A stretch of 64,000 nt of DNA from an uncultured Parabacteroides sp. (GCF_947855115.1 NZ_CANTZW010000018.1:23980-87979), one strand, 5' to 3'; counted from the stretch's first letter, positions 26,149 through 36,187 are shown. The notes: generated by a model not told the origin, from the sequence alone. Numbers and translations are program-made.

Positions 26149-29126
26149 GAGTGCTGGCGATCAGAGGACGCAACTTGGCGTCGCTGGAAGGAGAGTTTTC
26201 CATTGATTTTACGGAGGAGCCTTTGGCTTCGGCGGGTATCTACGCTATATCCGGCCCTACAGGGGCGGGAAAATCCACGTTGCTGGATGCCATGTGCCTC
26301 GCCCTTTTCTCCCGCACGCCCCGGACGGAGCTGGCGAAGGAGAATAACGTGCGGCTGAGGGACGTGCAAGAGGATGTGTTGCCGCAAAGCGACCCCCGCT
26401 TTCTCTTACGCCGTGGGACGGCCTCGGGGTATGCGGAGGTAGATTTCGTGGCGCTGAACGGATGCCGGTATCGCAGCCGCTGGTCCGTATCCCGGGCACG
26501 GGAGAAGGAAAGCGGGCGTTTGCAGGCCGCTCGCCTTACATTATATAATATAGATGCCGGGAAAGAGGAGCCGGGAACCAACAAGGACCTGCAAGCCCGT
26601 ATCGTCGAGCTGATCGGCCTGACTTTCGATCAGTTCACCCGCTCGGTGCTCTTGGCCCAAAACGATTTCTCTACTTTCCTGAAAACGGAGCAAGGCGAGA
26701 AAGCCTCTTTGCTGGAGAAACTGACCGGTACGGAGCAATACTCGGAGATCTCCCGCCGGATCTTCGCCAAGAACGCCGAGGCGAAGGAGGCCTACGAGCA
26801 GCTATACGCCCGTGTACAAGGCATAGAGCTTCTTCCGGAGGAGGAGGTGGAAGCCTCCCAAGCCCGTCTTTCGGTCTTGGAGGGGGAACTGGTCCGTTTG
26901 GAGAAGGCGAAGGTCGAGCGGCAAAGCCTGCGGGAGGCCGTGAAAGCGGCCGAGGTCCAGATCGCCTCGAAGGAAAAACAGCGGGAGGAGAACGCCCATT
27001 TCTTGGAACGGGCGTTGGTATCGCTGGAAACTGCGAGGAAGGAGTATGAGCAAGGAGAGGTGCGATTGGCGAGGACGGACGAGGAGTCTAAGCGCTTGCG
27101 ACTGGAATTACAACAGGCACGGAAACTGGACGTGCAACTGGAATCGGCCTTGAAAGCCCGTTACGAGGCCGACGAACGGATGAAGGAGTTCTCCCGCCGG
27201 AAACAGGAGGTGGAAGAGAAACTCCGGAAGGTGGAGGAGCAGCAGAAAAAAGCCTCGGAAGAGTGGGACAAGCAGACGGCGTGGCGCGAACGATACCGGA
27301 GCAAGGAGGGGATCGCCGAACAACTGTCGGCCTTATTGATCTATCTGGATACCTGCCTCACGGCTCGCCGGGCGGTCGAGCGGTCCGACAAGACCTCGCT
27401 AGCTATCCGGCAGAAAATCCAGCGGTTGGAGGTACGAGGACAATCCTTGCGGCGGGAAGCGGAGGCGCACGCCAAGGAACAGGTAAAGATCGAGGAAGAG
27501 CGGAAATCCATAGCGCTTGCCCTTAAGGAATTGGAACCGGAGGCTTTGGATCGGTCGATTGAGACCTGCCGTGTGGAGCGGGAGCGCTTATTGCTGGAGC
27601 AAGCCCAGTTCGTAACGACCGGTGACATCAAAAGCCTGCGGGATAAGCTGACCGCCGGAACGCCTTGCCCGGTCTGTGGAAGCCTTGAGCATCCTTTCGC
27701 CTCTCATGAGGCGCACGAGCGTCTGTTGGCCTTGGCGGATCGTATCTCGGAAGCTACTCTGCGCCTCAAGCGGCTTCTCGACCGTAAAGAACGGCAGGAG
27801 GCTTATGCGAAACAATTGGCTGCCCTACAACAGAAAGAACTGGAACTGCATAAACAAATCGCCGCCGACGAGAACGCACGGACGGAATTAAGGAACCAGC
27901 TACAATCCCTGTCCGAGCAGATCGAACGGGAAGAATTGGATAAGCGGGAGCAACAGGAGAAGCTATCCCAATCCCTGTCTGCCGCTAACGCCCTGTTCGG
28001 GAACGACGCATGGCAGGCGGGCTGGAACAAGGACCCGGAAAGCTTCCGGGAGACCTTGACGGATTTCGCCCGCCAGTGGCAAGCCAACAGGGAACGCCTG
28101 CGGGAACTGGAACGGGAGCGAAGCGCCCATCAAGCGGAACGGGAGTCCTACGAGGCTTTTCTTCCTCCCTTGCGCAAGCAATACGAGGACGCCGCGAAAG
28201 CCTACGACGAGAAGGATCAAACCTATGCCCGCTTGCGCTCGGAACGGAATCTCCTTTTGGGAGGCCAGCCCGCCGACCAAGTGGAACGTGCCTTCCACGA
28301 ACGGGTGGAAGCCTTGAAGAGCCATTTGAAGCAGTTACAAGAAAGTACGACGAGGCATGCCGGCGAGGTGGAGCAATACCGGGGAATGACGGAACAGATC
28401 AAGAAGGATCTGATGGAGACTTCTGCGGTCCTTTCCGTACGCCGGCAGGAGCTGGATAACTGGATGACTGCTTATCAAGCGACCTCCGAAGGCAAGACGC
28501 TGGAGGAATCCCTGTCGGAGATAACTGCGCAAAAGTCCGAATGTAGCTTCCGTCTGCGTACGCACGAGGAGAATAAACGGAAGATAGCCGGTTTCCAGCA
28601 AGAACTCTCGGAACGGAGGGCGGTGAGCGAGCGTTGGGCGAAGCTGAATGAATTGGCAGGCTCGGCGGATGGCGCTAAGTTCCGTAGGATCGCTCAAGGC
28701 TACACCTTGGATGTCTTGTTGAGTTACGCGAATGTGCAATTGCGGCAACTATCCCGGCGTTACCGGCTGGAGCGTGTGCCGGATACCTTGGCCTTGCAGG
28801 TGATCGACCAGGATATGTGCGACGAGATCCGTACCGTGCATAGCCTTTCCGGAGGGGAGTCTTTCTTGGTCTCGCTGGCTTTGGCGCTAGGCTTGTCCTC
28901 GCTCTCCTCGAACCGGATGAAGGTAGAAAGCCTGTTTATCGATGAAGGCTTCGGCTCTTTGGATGCGGAGACGTTACGGGTCGCTATGGATGCCTTGGAG
29001 AGCCTGCGTACGCAAGGACGCAAGATCGGCGTGATCTCGCACGTGCAGGAAATGACGGAACGTATTCCCGTACAGATCCGGGTGAACCGGGCGGGAAACG
29101 GACGGAGTTATCTGGAAGTCATATAG
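26145..29126 (+). CDS. sbcC: exonuclease SbcCD, SMC-like ATPase subunit
   Basis: 993-aa Rad50-type ATPase. Walker A GPTGAGKST at residues 37-45; Q-loop region SVLLAQNDFSTFLK near 167-180; long coiled coils on either side of the zinc hook C508-P-V-C511; ABC signature LSGGESFLVSLALALG near 904; Walker B LFIDEGFGSLDAE near 930. Length and order are normal for SbcC. Codon use is GC-rich, with many CGG and GAG codons, unlike the AT-rich locus at 43-53 kb. Its stop is only 2 bp from the stop of the convergent nitroreductase gene, with no terminator visible between them. Confidence 0.97.
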   Translation: MRVLAIRGRNLASLEGEFSIDFTEEPLASAGIYAISGPTGAGKSTLLDAMCLALFSRTPRTELAKENNVRLRDVQEDVLPQSDPRFLLRRGTASGYAEVDFVALNGCRYRSRWSVSRAREKESGRLQAARLTLYNIDAGKEEPGTNKDLQARIVELIGLTFDQFTRSVLLAQNDFSTFLKTEQGEKASLLEKLTGTEQYSEISRRIFAKNAEAKEAYEQLYARVQGIELLPEEEVEASQARLSVLEGELVRLEKAKVERQSLREAVKAAEVQIASKEKQREENAHFLERALVSLETARKEYEQGEVRLARTDEESKRLRLELQQARKLDVQLESALKARYEADERMKEFSRRKQEVEEKLRKVEEQQKKASEEWDKQTAWRERYRSKEGIAEQLSALLIYLDTCLTARRAVERSDKTSLAIRQKIQRLEVRGQSLRREAEAHAKEQVKIEEERKSIALALKELEPEALDRSIETCRVERERLLLEQAQFVTTGDIKSLRDKLTAGTPCPVCGSLEHPFASHEAHERLLALADRISEATLRLKRLLDRKERQEAYAKQLAALQQKELELHKQIAADENARTELRNQLQSLSEQIEREELDKREQQEKLSQSLSAANALFGNDAWQAGWNKDPESFRETLTDFARQWQANRERLRELERERSAHQAERESYEAFLPPLRKQYEDAAKAYDEKDQTYARLRSERNLLLGGQPADQVERAFHERVEALKSHLKQLQESTTRHAGEVEQYRGMTEQIKKDLMETSAVLSVRRQELDNWMTAYQATSEGKTLEESLSEITAQKSECSFRLRTHEENKRKIAGFQQELSERRAVSERWAKLNELAGSADGAKFRRIAQGYTLDVLLSYANVQLRQLSRRYRLERVPDTLALQVIDQDMCDEIRTVHSLSGGESFLVSLALALGLSSLSSNRMKVESLFIDEGFGSLDAETLRVAMDALESLRTQGRKIGVISHVQEMTERIPVQIRVNRAGNGRSYLEVI

Positions 29127-29128
29127 CT

Positions 29129-29713
29129 TTACCAGCCATTGTGATGGATCTGTTGGGCGTTGTATTTGTTTTTGGGTGTCTCTTTCTGCATAGGGTATCC
29201 TACGGGTATGACGTTCAACGGCATGATATGATCCGGTAGCCGAAGCTCTTTCCGTACGATCTCGATCCGGTCCGGATAGGGATAAACAGCCGTCCATACG
29301 GCTCCCAATCCCATGGATTCTGCGGCGAGTAGTAGGTTCTGTGAGGCCGCGGAACAATCCAGAAACCAAGCGTTGGAGGATTTGACGGTATCGCCGCAAA
29401 CAACGATCGCTTGCCTCGTTTCTTTCAGCATCCGGGCGAAGGGGAGGCCTTCGGCCATCGTATCCAAGGCTTTCCGGTCGGTTACGATAATGAATTCCCA
29501 AGGTCGCCTGTCACGGGAGGAGGGGGCGGCCATTCCGGCCCGTATCAGTTTGTCTATCTTTTCTTTTTCTACCGGGCGATCCTTATACTTACGTACGCTT
29601 TTACGATTGAGTATCGTTTCCAAGGTCTGGTTTTCTGGTTCCTGCCGTTGGCTTTCCGTAGAGGAACAACTCACTAGGAAAGTGGCGATCAAGAAGAAAA
29701 GATAGATTCTCAT
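29129..29713 (-). CDS. nitroreductase-family lipoprotein
   Basis: 194-aa protein of the nitroreductase (FMN-dependent) fold. RKSVRKYKDRPVEKEKIDKL (about 38-57) and MAAPSSRDRRPWEFIIVTD (about 61-79) are the family's FMN-binding start; LLLAAESMGLGAVW (about 127-140) and LNVIPVGYP (about 170) are also conserved. Unusually, it begins with a lipoprotein signal, LVSC, with the lipidated cysteine at residue 16, which would place it on the periplasmic side of a membrane or at the surface. Reductant supply there is unclear. Substrate unknown. Confidence 0.88.
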   Translation of the reverse strand: MRIYLFFLIATFLVSCSSTESQRQEPENQTLETILNRKSVRKYKDRPVEKEKIDKLIRAGMAAPSSRDRRPWEFIIVTDRKALDTMAEGLPFARMLKETRQAIVVCGDTVKSSNAWFLDCSAASQNLLLAAESMGLGAVWTAVYPYPDRIEIVRKELRLPDHIMPLNVIPVGYPMQKETPKNKYNAQQIHHNGW

Positions 29714-29743
29714 AAAGACGGGTTTATATGGATTTATAACGGA

Positions 29744-32035
29744 TTATTTACTTAATATCAACGTAGAAGGCATCTTCTGCAAGGCTTCTTTCCGGTGCTC
29801 GGAGACATCGTTCCATGTCTTATAACTGATCAGCATGAAGTTGAAGCTGTTGAATAACTGGGGCGTAAGGTCTTTCTCTCGTAGAAGCGTGGTCTGCTTC
29901 ACGTCTTCCGTGAAGCGCTGGATTCCTTCCTTGATCGCCTCGTTCCCTGGGGTCGTACTGCTGGATTTATCAAGTACGCTGGCCGAGCCGTGTGTGGACT
30001 TCAATAAGGTCTGGGCATATCCCAACAGGAATAAGTCCTCCTCGGAGTCGATAACTACGATCACGTTCGATGCCTTGACGAAATTCCGGTTCACGAATAC
30101 ACCTACCGGGCAATTGCTTTGCTCGATAAACATCTTCGTCTTGTCTTTCAATAAGGCCCCCGGATAAAACCAGGATTCCGGAGCCTTGAAACGTTTGAAA
30201 TAACGGTTGTAAAAAGAGGCCCGGTAATGGCTTGCCGCTATATCGTCCGGCGTGTTGCTCATCGATATCCCGGAACCGACCAGAAGGAAATCATACCCCT
30301 CGTTGTTTACGATGCTGCAAATATCCACTCCGGCGTTGTTCGATACCTCGTAGCGGGTCTGTATCTGAATACCCAGCTTCTTGGCCCCGTAAAGGATTGG
30401 GCCGAAGCTGACTTCCTCGAAATTATCCGTATGTAGCGGGTTTACGTCCGAGCCAACCGTCAGGTGCAGCGCCGTGAGCTCCAGCTTGTTTTTGCCTTGG
30501 GCGAACATCTGGTAGGCCACGTCCAGCATGATCTGTCCGTTTCCGGCCCGTCCGAAGGATAGCAGTACCTTGAATATACCCTCCAACGGCCTTCTCTCTT
30601 TCTGCTCCATCAGCTTATCGTGCGTTCGGTAACAGAACTTGATGAATGAGACCAGCGGTGTTGTCATAAAAGTGGTGACCAGCGTCATTAGCACTAAGAT
30701 CACGAATACGGAAGGCGTCAATATCCCCATCTCGTACCCGATCGTCAGTACGACCAGCTCCATCAACCCGCGGGTGTTCATGAGCGCCCCTATGTATAAG
30801 CTATCCTTCCAGCTCTCACCCACGAACCGGGCAGAGAACATCGCTCCCCCGAACTTCCCCGCGATGGCCACTACAATGAAGATAAGGCATAGCCACCATA
30901 ACTCAGGCTTGTTTAGAAGACCTATTTCCGTACGTAATCCGGTAGATACGAAGAATAAGGGGAGGAAAAGCGCAAGGGATACATCTTCTACTTTCTCGGT
31001 CATGATCTTGCGGAACTTGATATTTCCCGGCATCACCACCCCGGCGATAAAAGCGCCGAACAAGGCATGCAATCCCAATATCTCCGTCAGATAAGCCGAG
31101 GTAATCAATAGCAAGAAGATGAAAGCGACCAGCCCTTTGTCGATCACCTCTTTATTATGGTAGATATGTCCGATCATCCGCAGGAATGGCCGTACCGCCA
31201 AAAACATAAACGCTATGTAAAGAACCGAGAACAAGATATTGTAGACGGCACTTAGCATCGACCCTGCCTGTGCGATCGCGATGACAACCGCCAGCAAGCA
31301 CCAAGCGGTGATATCCCCATTCGCCGCGCTCGCTAGCGAGATGGTACCCAGATGCGTCTTGGTAAGCCCTTTTTCTTGGATAATACGTGCCAATACGGGA
31401 AAGGCGGTAATGCTCATGGCGATACCTATAAACAAGGCAAAGGAGAGGAATGGGGTTGTCTTATCCGCGTATTTGTCGTATACGAAATAGGCGGTTAACA
31501 TACCGCAAAAGAAGGGAACGATCGTACTGGTATGACTAATTAATATGGTTTCATTTAGCTTTTTTCTCACCTCGGAGAGGTTAAGCTCCATCCCGATGGC
31601 GAACATAAAAAGTATAAGTCCGAATTGACTCAACATATTTATATTCGCCAGCGATTCTATAGGAAAAAGGAATGCGGAAGCCTCCGGGAATAAATTACCT
31701 AATACGGACGGCCCCAGCACGATTCCGGCTACGATTTCACCGATGACTGTAGGTTGCCCGATCTTCAGGAATAACCAACCGAACAAACGGCACGTGAGCA
31801 ATATCGTAATGATTTGTAAAAGTAGAATTCCTATGGAAGATTCGATATTATGTACTAATAATTGAGAAAATAAGGTAAACCCCTCTTGTAAATTACTAGG
31901 TGCATTTTGGATGGACGCTATAGAGTTTTCCAGTTGCCGACTTTCTCCTTCTTTGGCGATAAAGTACATCAGCGAACCGAAAAAGAGGATTATCATTAGG
32001 TAAAAGGCTATACTTTTTGTTCCCTTGCTCATCAT
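29744..32035 (-). CDS. CPA2-type cation/proton antiporter with C-terminal stress-protein-like region
   Basis: 763-aa inner-membrane protein. An extra N-terminal helix (about 8-26) is followed by a membrane domain of about 12 helices (about 60-470) with CPA2/CHX hallmarks: GQPTVIGEIVAGIVLGPSVL, ALFIGIAMSITAFPVLARII, HALFGAFIAGVVMP and LMNTRGLMELVVL. At the ion site the usual Asn-Asp pair reads GD (SAANGDITAWCLLA), so the coupling ion may differ from classical ND/DD types. Residues about 490-763 are cytoplasmic and resemble universal stress domains, as in plant CHX proteins. A second in-frame Met follows the first. It is divergent from glgB. Confidence 0.9.
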   Translation of the reverse strand: MMSKGTKSIAFYLMIILFFGSLMYFIAKEGESRQLENSIASIQNAPSNLQEGFTLFSQLLVHNIESSIGILLLQIITILLTCRLFGWLFLKIGQPTVIGEIVAGIVLGPSVLGNLFPEASAFLFPIESLANINMLSQFGLILFMFAIGMELNLSEVRKKLNETILISHTSTIVPFFCGMLTAYFVYDKYADKTTPFLSFALFIGIAMSITAFPVLARIIQEKGLTKTHLGTISLASAANGDITAWCLLAVVIAIAQAGSMLSAVYNILFSVLYIAFMFLAVRPFLRMIGHIYHNKEVIDKGLVAFIFLLLITSAYLTEILGLHALFGAFIAGVVMPGNIKFRKIMTEKVEDVSLALFLPLFFVSTGLRTEIGLLNKPELWWLCLIFIVVAIAGKFGGAMFSARFVGESWKDSLYIGALMNTRGLMELVVLTIGYEMGILTPSVFVILVLMTLVTTFMTTPLVSFIKFCYRTHDKLMEQKERRPLEGIFKVLLSFGRAGNGQIMLDVAYQMFAQGKNKLELTALHLTVGSDVNPLHTDNFEEVSFGPILYGAKKLGIQIQTRYEVSNNAGVDICSIVNNEGYDFLLVGSGISMSNTPDDIAASHYRASFYNRYFKRFKAPESWFYPGALLKDKTKMFIEQSNCPVGVFVNRNFVKASNVIVVIDSEEDLFLLGYAQTLLKSTHGSASVLDKSSSTTPGNEAIKEGIQRFTEDVKQTTLLREKDLTPQLFNSFNFMLISYKTWNDVSEHRKEALQKMPSTLILSK

Positions 32036-32098
32036 TGTACGGTTTACCGCGAATATAAGAAATATCCTAATATTATCAATGGGTATGTTTTTTTCTTT

Positions 32099-32106
32099 TA
32101 TCTTTG
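32099..32106 (+). promoter_or_regulatory. -7 box for the branching enzyme gene
   Basis: TATCTTTG fits TAnnTTTG, 24 bp before the ATG at 32131. A -33 box is not evident. Confidence 0.45.
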
Positions 32107-32130
32107 CCGAGAACCAAATTATAATAAATC

Positions 32131-34149
32131 ATGGAGTCTCTAAATCTGATAAAAAATGACCCGTGGCTAGCCCCTTATGAGGCGGCTATAGAAGGCCGGT
32201 ATCAATACGTGATTGATAAAGAAAAGAACCTGACGAATAATGGTAAACAGACCTTATCCGAGATGGCTTCCGGATACCTTTATTTTGGGTTACACAAAAC
32301 CACGAAAGGCTGGGTGTTTCGCGAATGGGCGCCGAATGCCACCGCTATTTATTTGATCGGTACATTCAACGGATGGCAGAAGGATAATAAGTACAAGCTT
32401 AAACGTAAGGCGAATGGCGTATGGGAGATCGCTTTGAGTGGCGCGCAGATGCACCATGAGGATTTGTTTAAGTTGCTGGTCGAGTGGGACGGGGGCAGCG
32501 GAGAGCGTATTCCCGCGTGGACTCGCCGGGTCGTGCAAGATGAACAATCCAAGATATTCAGCGCTCAGGTATGGGACCCGGAGAAACCCTATAAATTCAA
32601 GAATAAACGATTCAAACCTAAAAAGTCTCCCCTTTTGATTTATGAGTGCCATATCGGTATGAGTACCAATGAGGAGAAGGTGGGGACTTATAATGAGTTC
32701 CGTCAAAATATATTGCCTCGCGTAGCGAAGGACGGTTATAACGCTATCCAGATCATGGCTATACAGGAACATCCTTATTACGGATCGTTCGGCTATCATG
32801 TAAGTAGCTTCTTCGCCGCTTCTTCCCGTTTCGGTACGCCGGACGAGCTGAAACAACTGATCGATGAGGCGCACGGGATGGGCATCGCCGTGATCATGGA
32901 CATCGTGCATAGCCATGCCGTAAAGAACGAGGTGGAGGGATTAGGCCGCTTCGACGGTTCGTATGACCAATATTTCCTGAGTGGCGAACGCCGTGAGCAT
33001 CCGGCATGGGATTCTCTATGCTTCAATTATGGAAAAAACGAGGTGCTTCATTTCCTTTTGTCGAATTGTAAGTTTTGGCTGGAAGAGTATAAGTTCGATG
33101 GTTTCCGTTTCGATGGCGTTACTTCCATGCTTTATTACAGCCACGGCTTAGGTGAGGCTTTCTGTAATTATGGCGATTATTTTAATGGTTGCCAAGATGG
33201 TGACGCTATCGCCTATCTTACCTTGGCCAATAAGTTGATCCATGAGGTGAACCCTAACGCTATAACGATCGCCGAGGAGGTGAGTGGTATGCCGGGCTTA
33301 GCCGCCAAGGTGGAAGATGGTGGTTATGGTTTTGATTACCGTATGGCCATGAATATCCCGGATTATTGGATCAAGATGATCAAGGAAAAGAAAGATGAGG
33401 ATTGGCATCCGTCTTCGATCTGGTGGGAGACCACGAACCGTCGTTCCGATGAGAAGACGATCAGTTACGCCGAGAGCCACGACCAGGCTTTGGTGGGCGA
33501 TAAGACGATCATTTTCCGCCTGATCGATGCCGATATGTACTGGCATATGCAAAAAGATGATCATAATTTTATGGTAGATAGAGGTATCGCCTTGCATAAA
33601 ATGATCCGTTTGGTTACGGCTTCTACCATCAATGGTGGTTATCTGAGCTTCATGGGAAATGAGTTCGGGCATCCGGAATGGATCGATTTCCCAAGGGAGG
33701 GGAATGGATGGTCTTATAAATACGCCCGTCGCCAATGGAACTTGGTAGACAATTTGGATTTGAAATATCATTTCTTGGGTGATTTCGATCGTGAGATGCT
33801 GGAATTGATCGGAGGCGTGAAGAATTTCCAGGATACTCCTATTCAAAAGGTCTGGGACAATGATGGCGATCAGATATTGGCTTATATGCGTAAGGACTTG
33901 GTCTTCGTATTCAATTTTAACCCTACGAAATCGTTTACGGATTATGGTTTCTTGGTGCCGAAAGGAGAATATGAGGTCGTGCTGAACACCGATGCTCCCT
34001 GTTTCGGGGGATTTGGCTTGGCCGATGATACCATAAGGCATTTTACGCAACTTGATCCGTTATATAAGAAAGAAAAGAAAGAATGGCTGAAACTTTATAT
34101 CCCGGCACGTAGCGCCGTCGTATTAAGGAAAGTGAAGGCCAAAAAGTAA
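32131..34149 (+). CDS. glgB: 1,4-alpha-glucan (glycogen) branching enzyme, GH13_8 type
   Basis: 672-aa enzyme that makes alpha-1,6 branches in glycogen. The N-terminal CBM48 region (about 60-165) has GWVFREWAPNATAIYLIGTF. The GH13 barrel has the nucleophile in DGFRFDGVTSMLYYSHG (D328), the acid/base in IAEEVSGMPG (E382) and the transition-state Asp in ESHDQALVG (about 454). This sequence style belongs to the eukaryote-like GBE1 branch rather than the E. coli GlgB type. A C-terminal beta domain follows. The phosphomannose isomerase starts 22 bp downstream, so the two probably share a transcript linking storage glycogen and sugar-phosphate metabolism. Confidence 0.95.
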   Translation: MESLNLIKNDPWLAPYEAAIEGRYQYVIDKEKNLTNNGKQTLSEMASGYLYFGLHKTTKGWVFREWAPNATAIYLIGTFNGWQKDNKYKLKRKANGVWEIALSGAQMHHEDLFKLLVEWDGGSGERIPAWTRRVVQDEQSKIFSAQVWDPEKPYKFKNKRFKPKKSPLLIYECHIGMSTNEEKVGTYNEFRQNILPRVAKDGYNAIQIMAIQEHPYYGSFGYHVSSFFAASSRFGTPDELKQLIDEAHGMGIAVIMDIVHSHAVKNEVEGLGRFDGSYDQYFLSGERREHPAWDSLCFNYGKNEVLHFLLSNCKFWLEEYKFDGFRFDGVTSMLYYSHGLGEAFCNYGDYFNGCQDGDAIAYLTLANKLIHEVNPNAITIAEEVSGMPGLAAKVEDGGYGFDYRMAMNIPDYWIKMIKEKKDEDWHPSSIWWETTNRRSDEKTISYAESHDQALVGDKTIIFRLIDADMYWHMQKDDHNFMVDRGIALHKMIRLVTASTINGGYLSFMGNEFGHPEWIDFPREGNGWSYKYARRQWNLVDNLDLKYHFLGDFDREMLELIGGVKNFQDTPIQKVWDNDGDQILAYMRKDLVFVFNFNPTKSFTDYGFLVPKGEYEVVLNTDAPCFGGFGLADDTIRHFTQLDPLYKKEKKEWLKLYIPARSAVVLRKVKAKK

Positions 34150-34171
34150 AACTCTATACACAAAACACGTT

Positions 34172-35149
34172 ATGTTATATCCATTTACATTTAAGCCGAT
34201 CCTCAAAAAGGTGATTTGGGGCGGTTCAGATATCTGCCCGTTTAAGGGTATTACTCCGGTAGAGAATGGCGTTGGCGAGAGCTGGGAGCTTTCTCATGTC
34301 GAGGGAAATTATTCAATCGTTGATAATGGCGAGTTGGAAGGCAAGTCTTTGGATGAGTTGATCCGTTCTTATGGCAAGGATTTGCTGGGTGAGAAAGTGA
34401 TGGAGAGATTCGGGACGACTTTCCCATTGCTTATCAAGTTTATCGATGCCCGTGATAATTTATCCATTCAAGTTCACCCGGATGACGAGTTGGCGAAAAA
34501 GCGTCACAACTCTTTTGGTAAGACGGAGATGTGGTATGTGATCAAGGCAGAGAAAGGCGCCGGCTTGTATTCCGGCTTCTCTGAGCAAATCGATGCGGAG
34601 GAATACGTGAAGCGAGTGGAGAACAATACGATCATGGATGTACTTCAGCGCTACGATGTAAATGAAGGTGATGTATTCTTCTTGCCGGCAGGACGTGTAC
34701 ATGCGATTGGAGCGGGTTGCTTCATCGCTGAGATCCAGCAGACCAGTAATATCACATATCGTATTTACGATTACAACCGTAAGGATGCGAATGGCAATGG
34801 CCGTGAATTACATACGGAGTTGGCGAAAGACGCTATCGATTATACGTTGTATCCGGATTACCGCACTCATTACAAAGGTCATACGAACGCTACGGTAGAG
34901 TTGGCAGACTGTAAGTATTTCACGACAAACCTTTTGGATCTGGATACGATCATGGTTCGTAACTTCTCGGAGTTGGATTCTTTTGTCGTTTATATCTGTA
35001 TGGCAGGTAAGGCTTCCATCCGTGATAATAAAGGAAATGAGATTTTTGTGCATCAAGGCCAGACCGTCTTGATCCCGGCCGACACGGAGGTGGTAACCAT
35101 CTCTCCGGCTCCGGGCGCTAAGTTCATGGAGACTTATATCGGACAATAA
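34172..35149 (+). CDS. manA: mannose-6-phosphate isomerase, class I
   Basis: 325-aa zinc enzyme interconverting fructose-6-P and mannose-6-P. Conserved elements: KKVIWGGSDICPFKG near the start, GESWELS, the zinc site KFIDARDNLSIQVHPDDELA (about 90-109), KTEMWYVI, and the second zinc-site/active-site stretch FFLPAGRVHAIGAG (about 170-183). It is the short form common in Bacteroidetes and Firmicutes. Mannose-6-P feeds GDP-mannose and GDP-fucose synthesis. The gene follows glgB by 22 bp and ends at a strong terminator. Confidence 0.94.
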   Translation: MLYPFTFKPILKKVIWGGSDICPFKGITPVENGVGESWELSHVEGNYSIVDNGELEGKSLDELIRSYGKDLLGEKVMERFGTTFPLLIKFIDARDNLSIQVHPDDELAKKRHNSFGKTEMWYVIKAEKGAGLYSGFSEQIDAEEYVKRVENNTIMDVLQRYDVNEGDVFFLPAGRVHAIGAGCFIAEIQQTSNITYRIYDYNRKDANGNGRELHTELAKDAIDYTLYPDYRTHYKGHTNATVELADCKYFTTNLLDLDTIMVRNFSELDSFVVYICMAGKASIRDNKGNEIFVHQGQTVLIPADTEVVTISPAPGAKFMETYIGQ

Positions 35150-35175
35150 TATTGTACCGTTAAAATAGCAAGGGG

Positions 35176-35220
35176 GGGTGAATTCTGAGTGTTCTCAAAT
35201 GGAATTCACCCTCTTTTTTT
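35176..35220 (+). terminator. terminator after manA
   Basis: gggtgaattc (35176-35185) pairs exactly with gaattcaccc (35202-35211); an inner tgag/ctca pair lengthens the stem; seven T follow. It lies just before the stop of the convergent EamA gene and may serve both. Confidence 0.88.
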
Positions 35221-35224
35221 GTCC

Positions 35225-36097
35225 TCATCTCTCTGCGATATAAACCCCACTGATAATGGCTAAAGCCCCAATACCAGAGGCTATCGTGATAGTCTCCGAT
35301 AGAAAAATAGCGGAGGTTAGAAGGGTGATCAAGGGGACAATATAAATATAATTAGTGGTCTTGGAGGCCCCGAGAGCCCTGACTGCCGTATTCCACATGA
35401 TATAACAAAGCATTGAGGCGATAACACCCAGAAATAATATATTTAAATACACGATTGGTAGTTTCAATAACTCAATGTCGATAGTTAGGGGGAAGATCGT
35501 GAAATAGACGAGGAGAGAAAGTATTCCATAGAAAAATACTTTTCGTGTGATGAATAAGGTGGGATAAGAACGACTCAGGCGTCTTAAAATAAGGCAGTAA
35601 AAGGCCCACATCGTAGCGGCCACTAAAGTAAGGAAATCGCCAAGCGGGTTCATTTTTAAAAGGACACTACCGTTAAAGACTACTAACCCCACCCCGAATA
35701 AGGCAACTAAAGATCCGTATAATAATCTTTTCTTGAGAGGCTCTTTGTAAAATAAATGTGATAATACCGTTGTGATGATTGGTGCCGTGCAGATCAATAA
35801 TGAAACGTTGGATGCCAATGTGATACCTAATGCGGTATTCTCCGCGATGAAGTACAAGGAACCTCCACACAACCCGGATAGGAACAATAGAAACTCATCT
35901 TTTACATGATTAGCCCACAAGCGCTGATGCGCTATTGTCAAAATACAGAAATATGCGAGTACGAAGCGATATAACAATATCTCTACCGGCGATAATCCTG
36001 TATTGATCAGTATTTTTGTGGAGACAAACGTGGTTCCCCATATAATGACTGTCAATATGGCGATACAATGGAACAGAAGATTTTCGCTTTTAAACAT
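35225..36097 (-). CDS. EamA/DMT-family transporter
   Basis: 290-aa inner-membrane protein with ten predicted helices arranged as two EamA repeats (about 8-140 and 150-288). The first repeat starts LFHCIAILTVIIWGTTFVST, with the W-G-T-x-F hallmark, and contains LLYRFVLAYFCILTI. The second has DFLTLVAATMWAFYCLILRR, GVIASMLCYIMWNTAVRALG and IYIVPLITLLTSAIFLSETI. Members export metabolites such as amino acids. It is divergent from an Lrp/AsnC-type regulator, which suggests an amino-acid-related substrate under its control (inference). Confidence 0.92.
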   Translation of the reverse strand: MFKSENLLFHCIAILTVIIWGTTFVSTKILINTGLSPVEILLYRFVLAYFCILTIAHQRLWANHVKDEFLLFLSGLCGGSLYFIAENTALGITLASNVSLLICTAPIITTVLSHLFYKEPLKKRLLYGSLVALFGVGLVVFNGSVLLKMNPLGDFLTLVAATMWAFYCLILRRLSRSYPTLFITRKVFFYGILSLLVYFTIFPLTIDIELLKLPIVYLNILFLGVIASMLCYIMWNTAVRALGASKTTNYIYIVPLITLLTSAIFLSETITIASGIGALAIISGVYIAER

Positions 36098-36128
36098 AAT
36101 TGTGTTGGAATTAGATTTTTATTTGCTG

Positions 36129-36136
36129 CAAAGTTA
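36129..36136 (-). promoter_or_regulatory. -7 box for the EamA gene
   Basis: Minus-strand TAACTTTG, a perfect TAnnTTTG match, 31 bp before the start at 36097. It shares the intergenic region with the oppositely directed element at 36188, so one regulator could control both. Confidence 0.5.
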
Positions 36137-36187
36137 TCTAAAGAAGATTGTTTTCCTATATGTCAAACTTACATACGATAATTTTCC

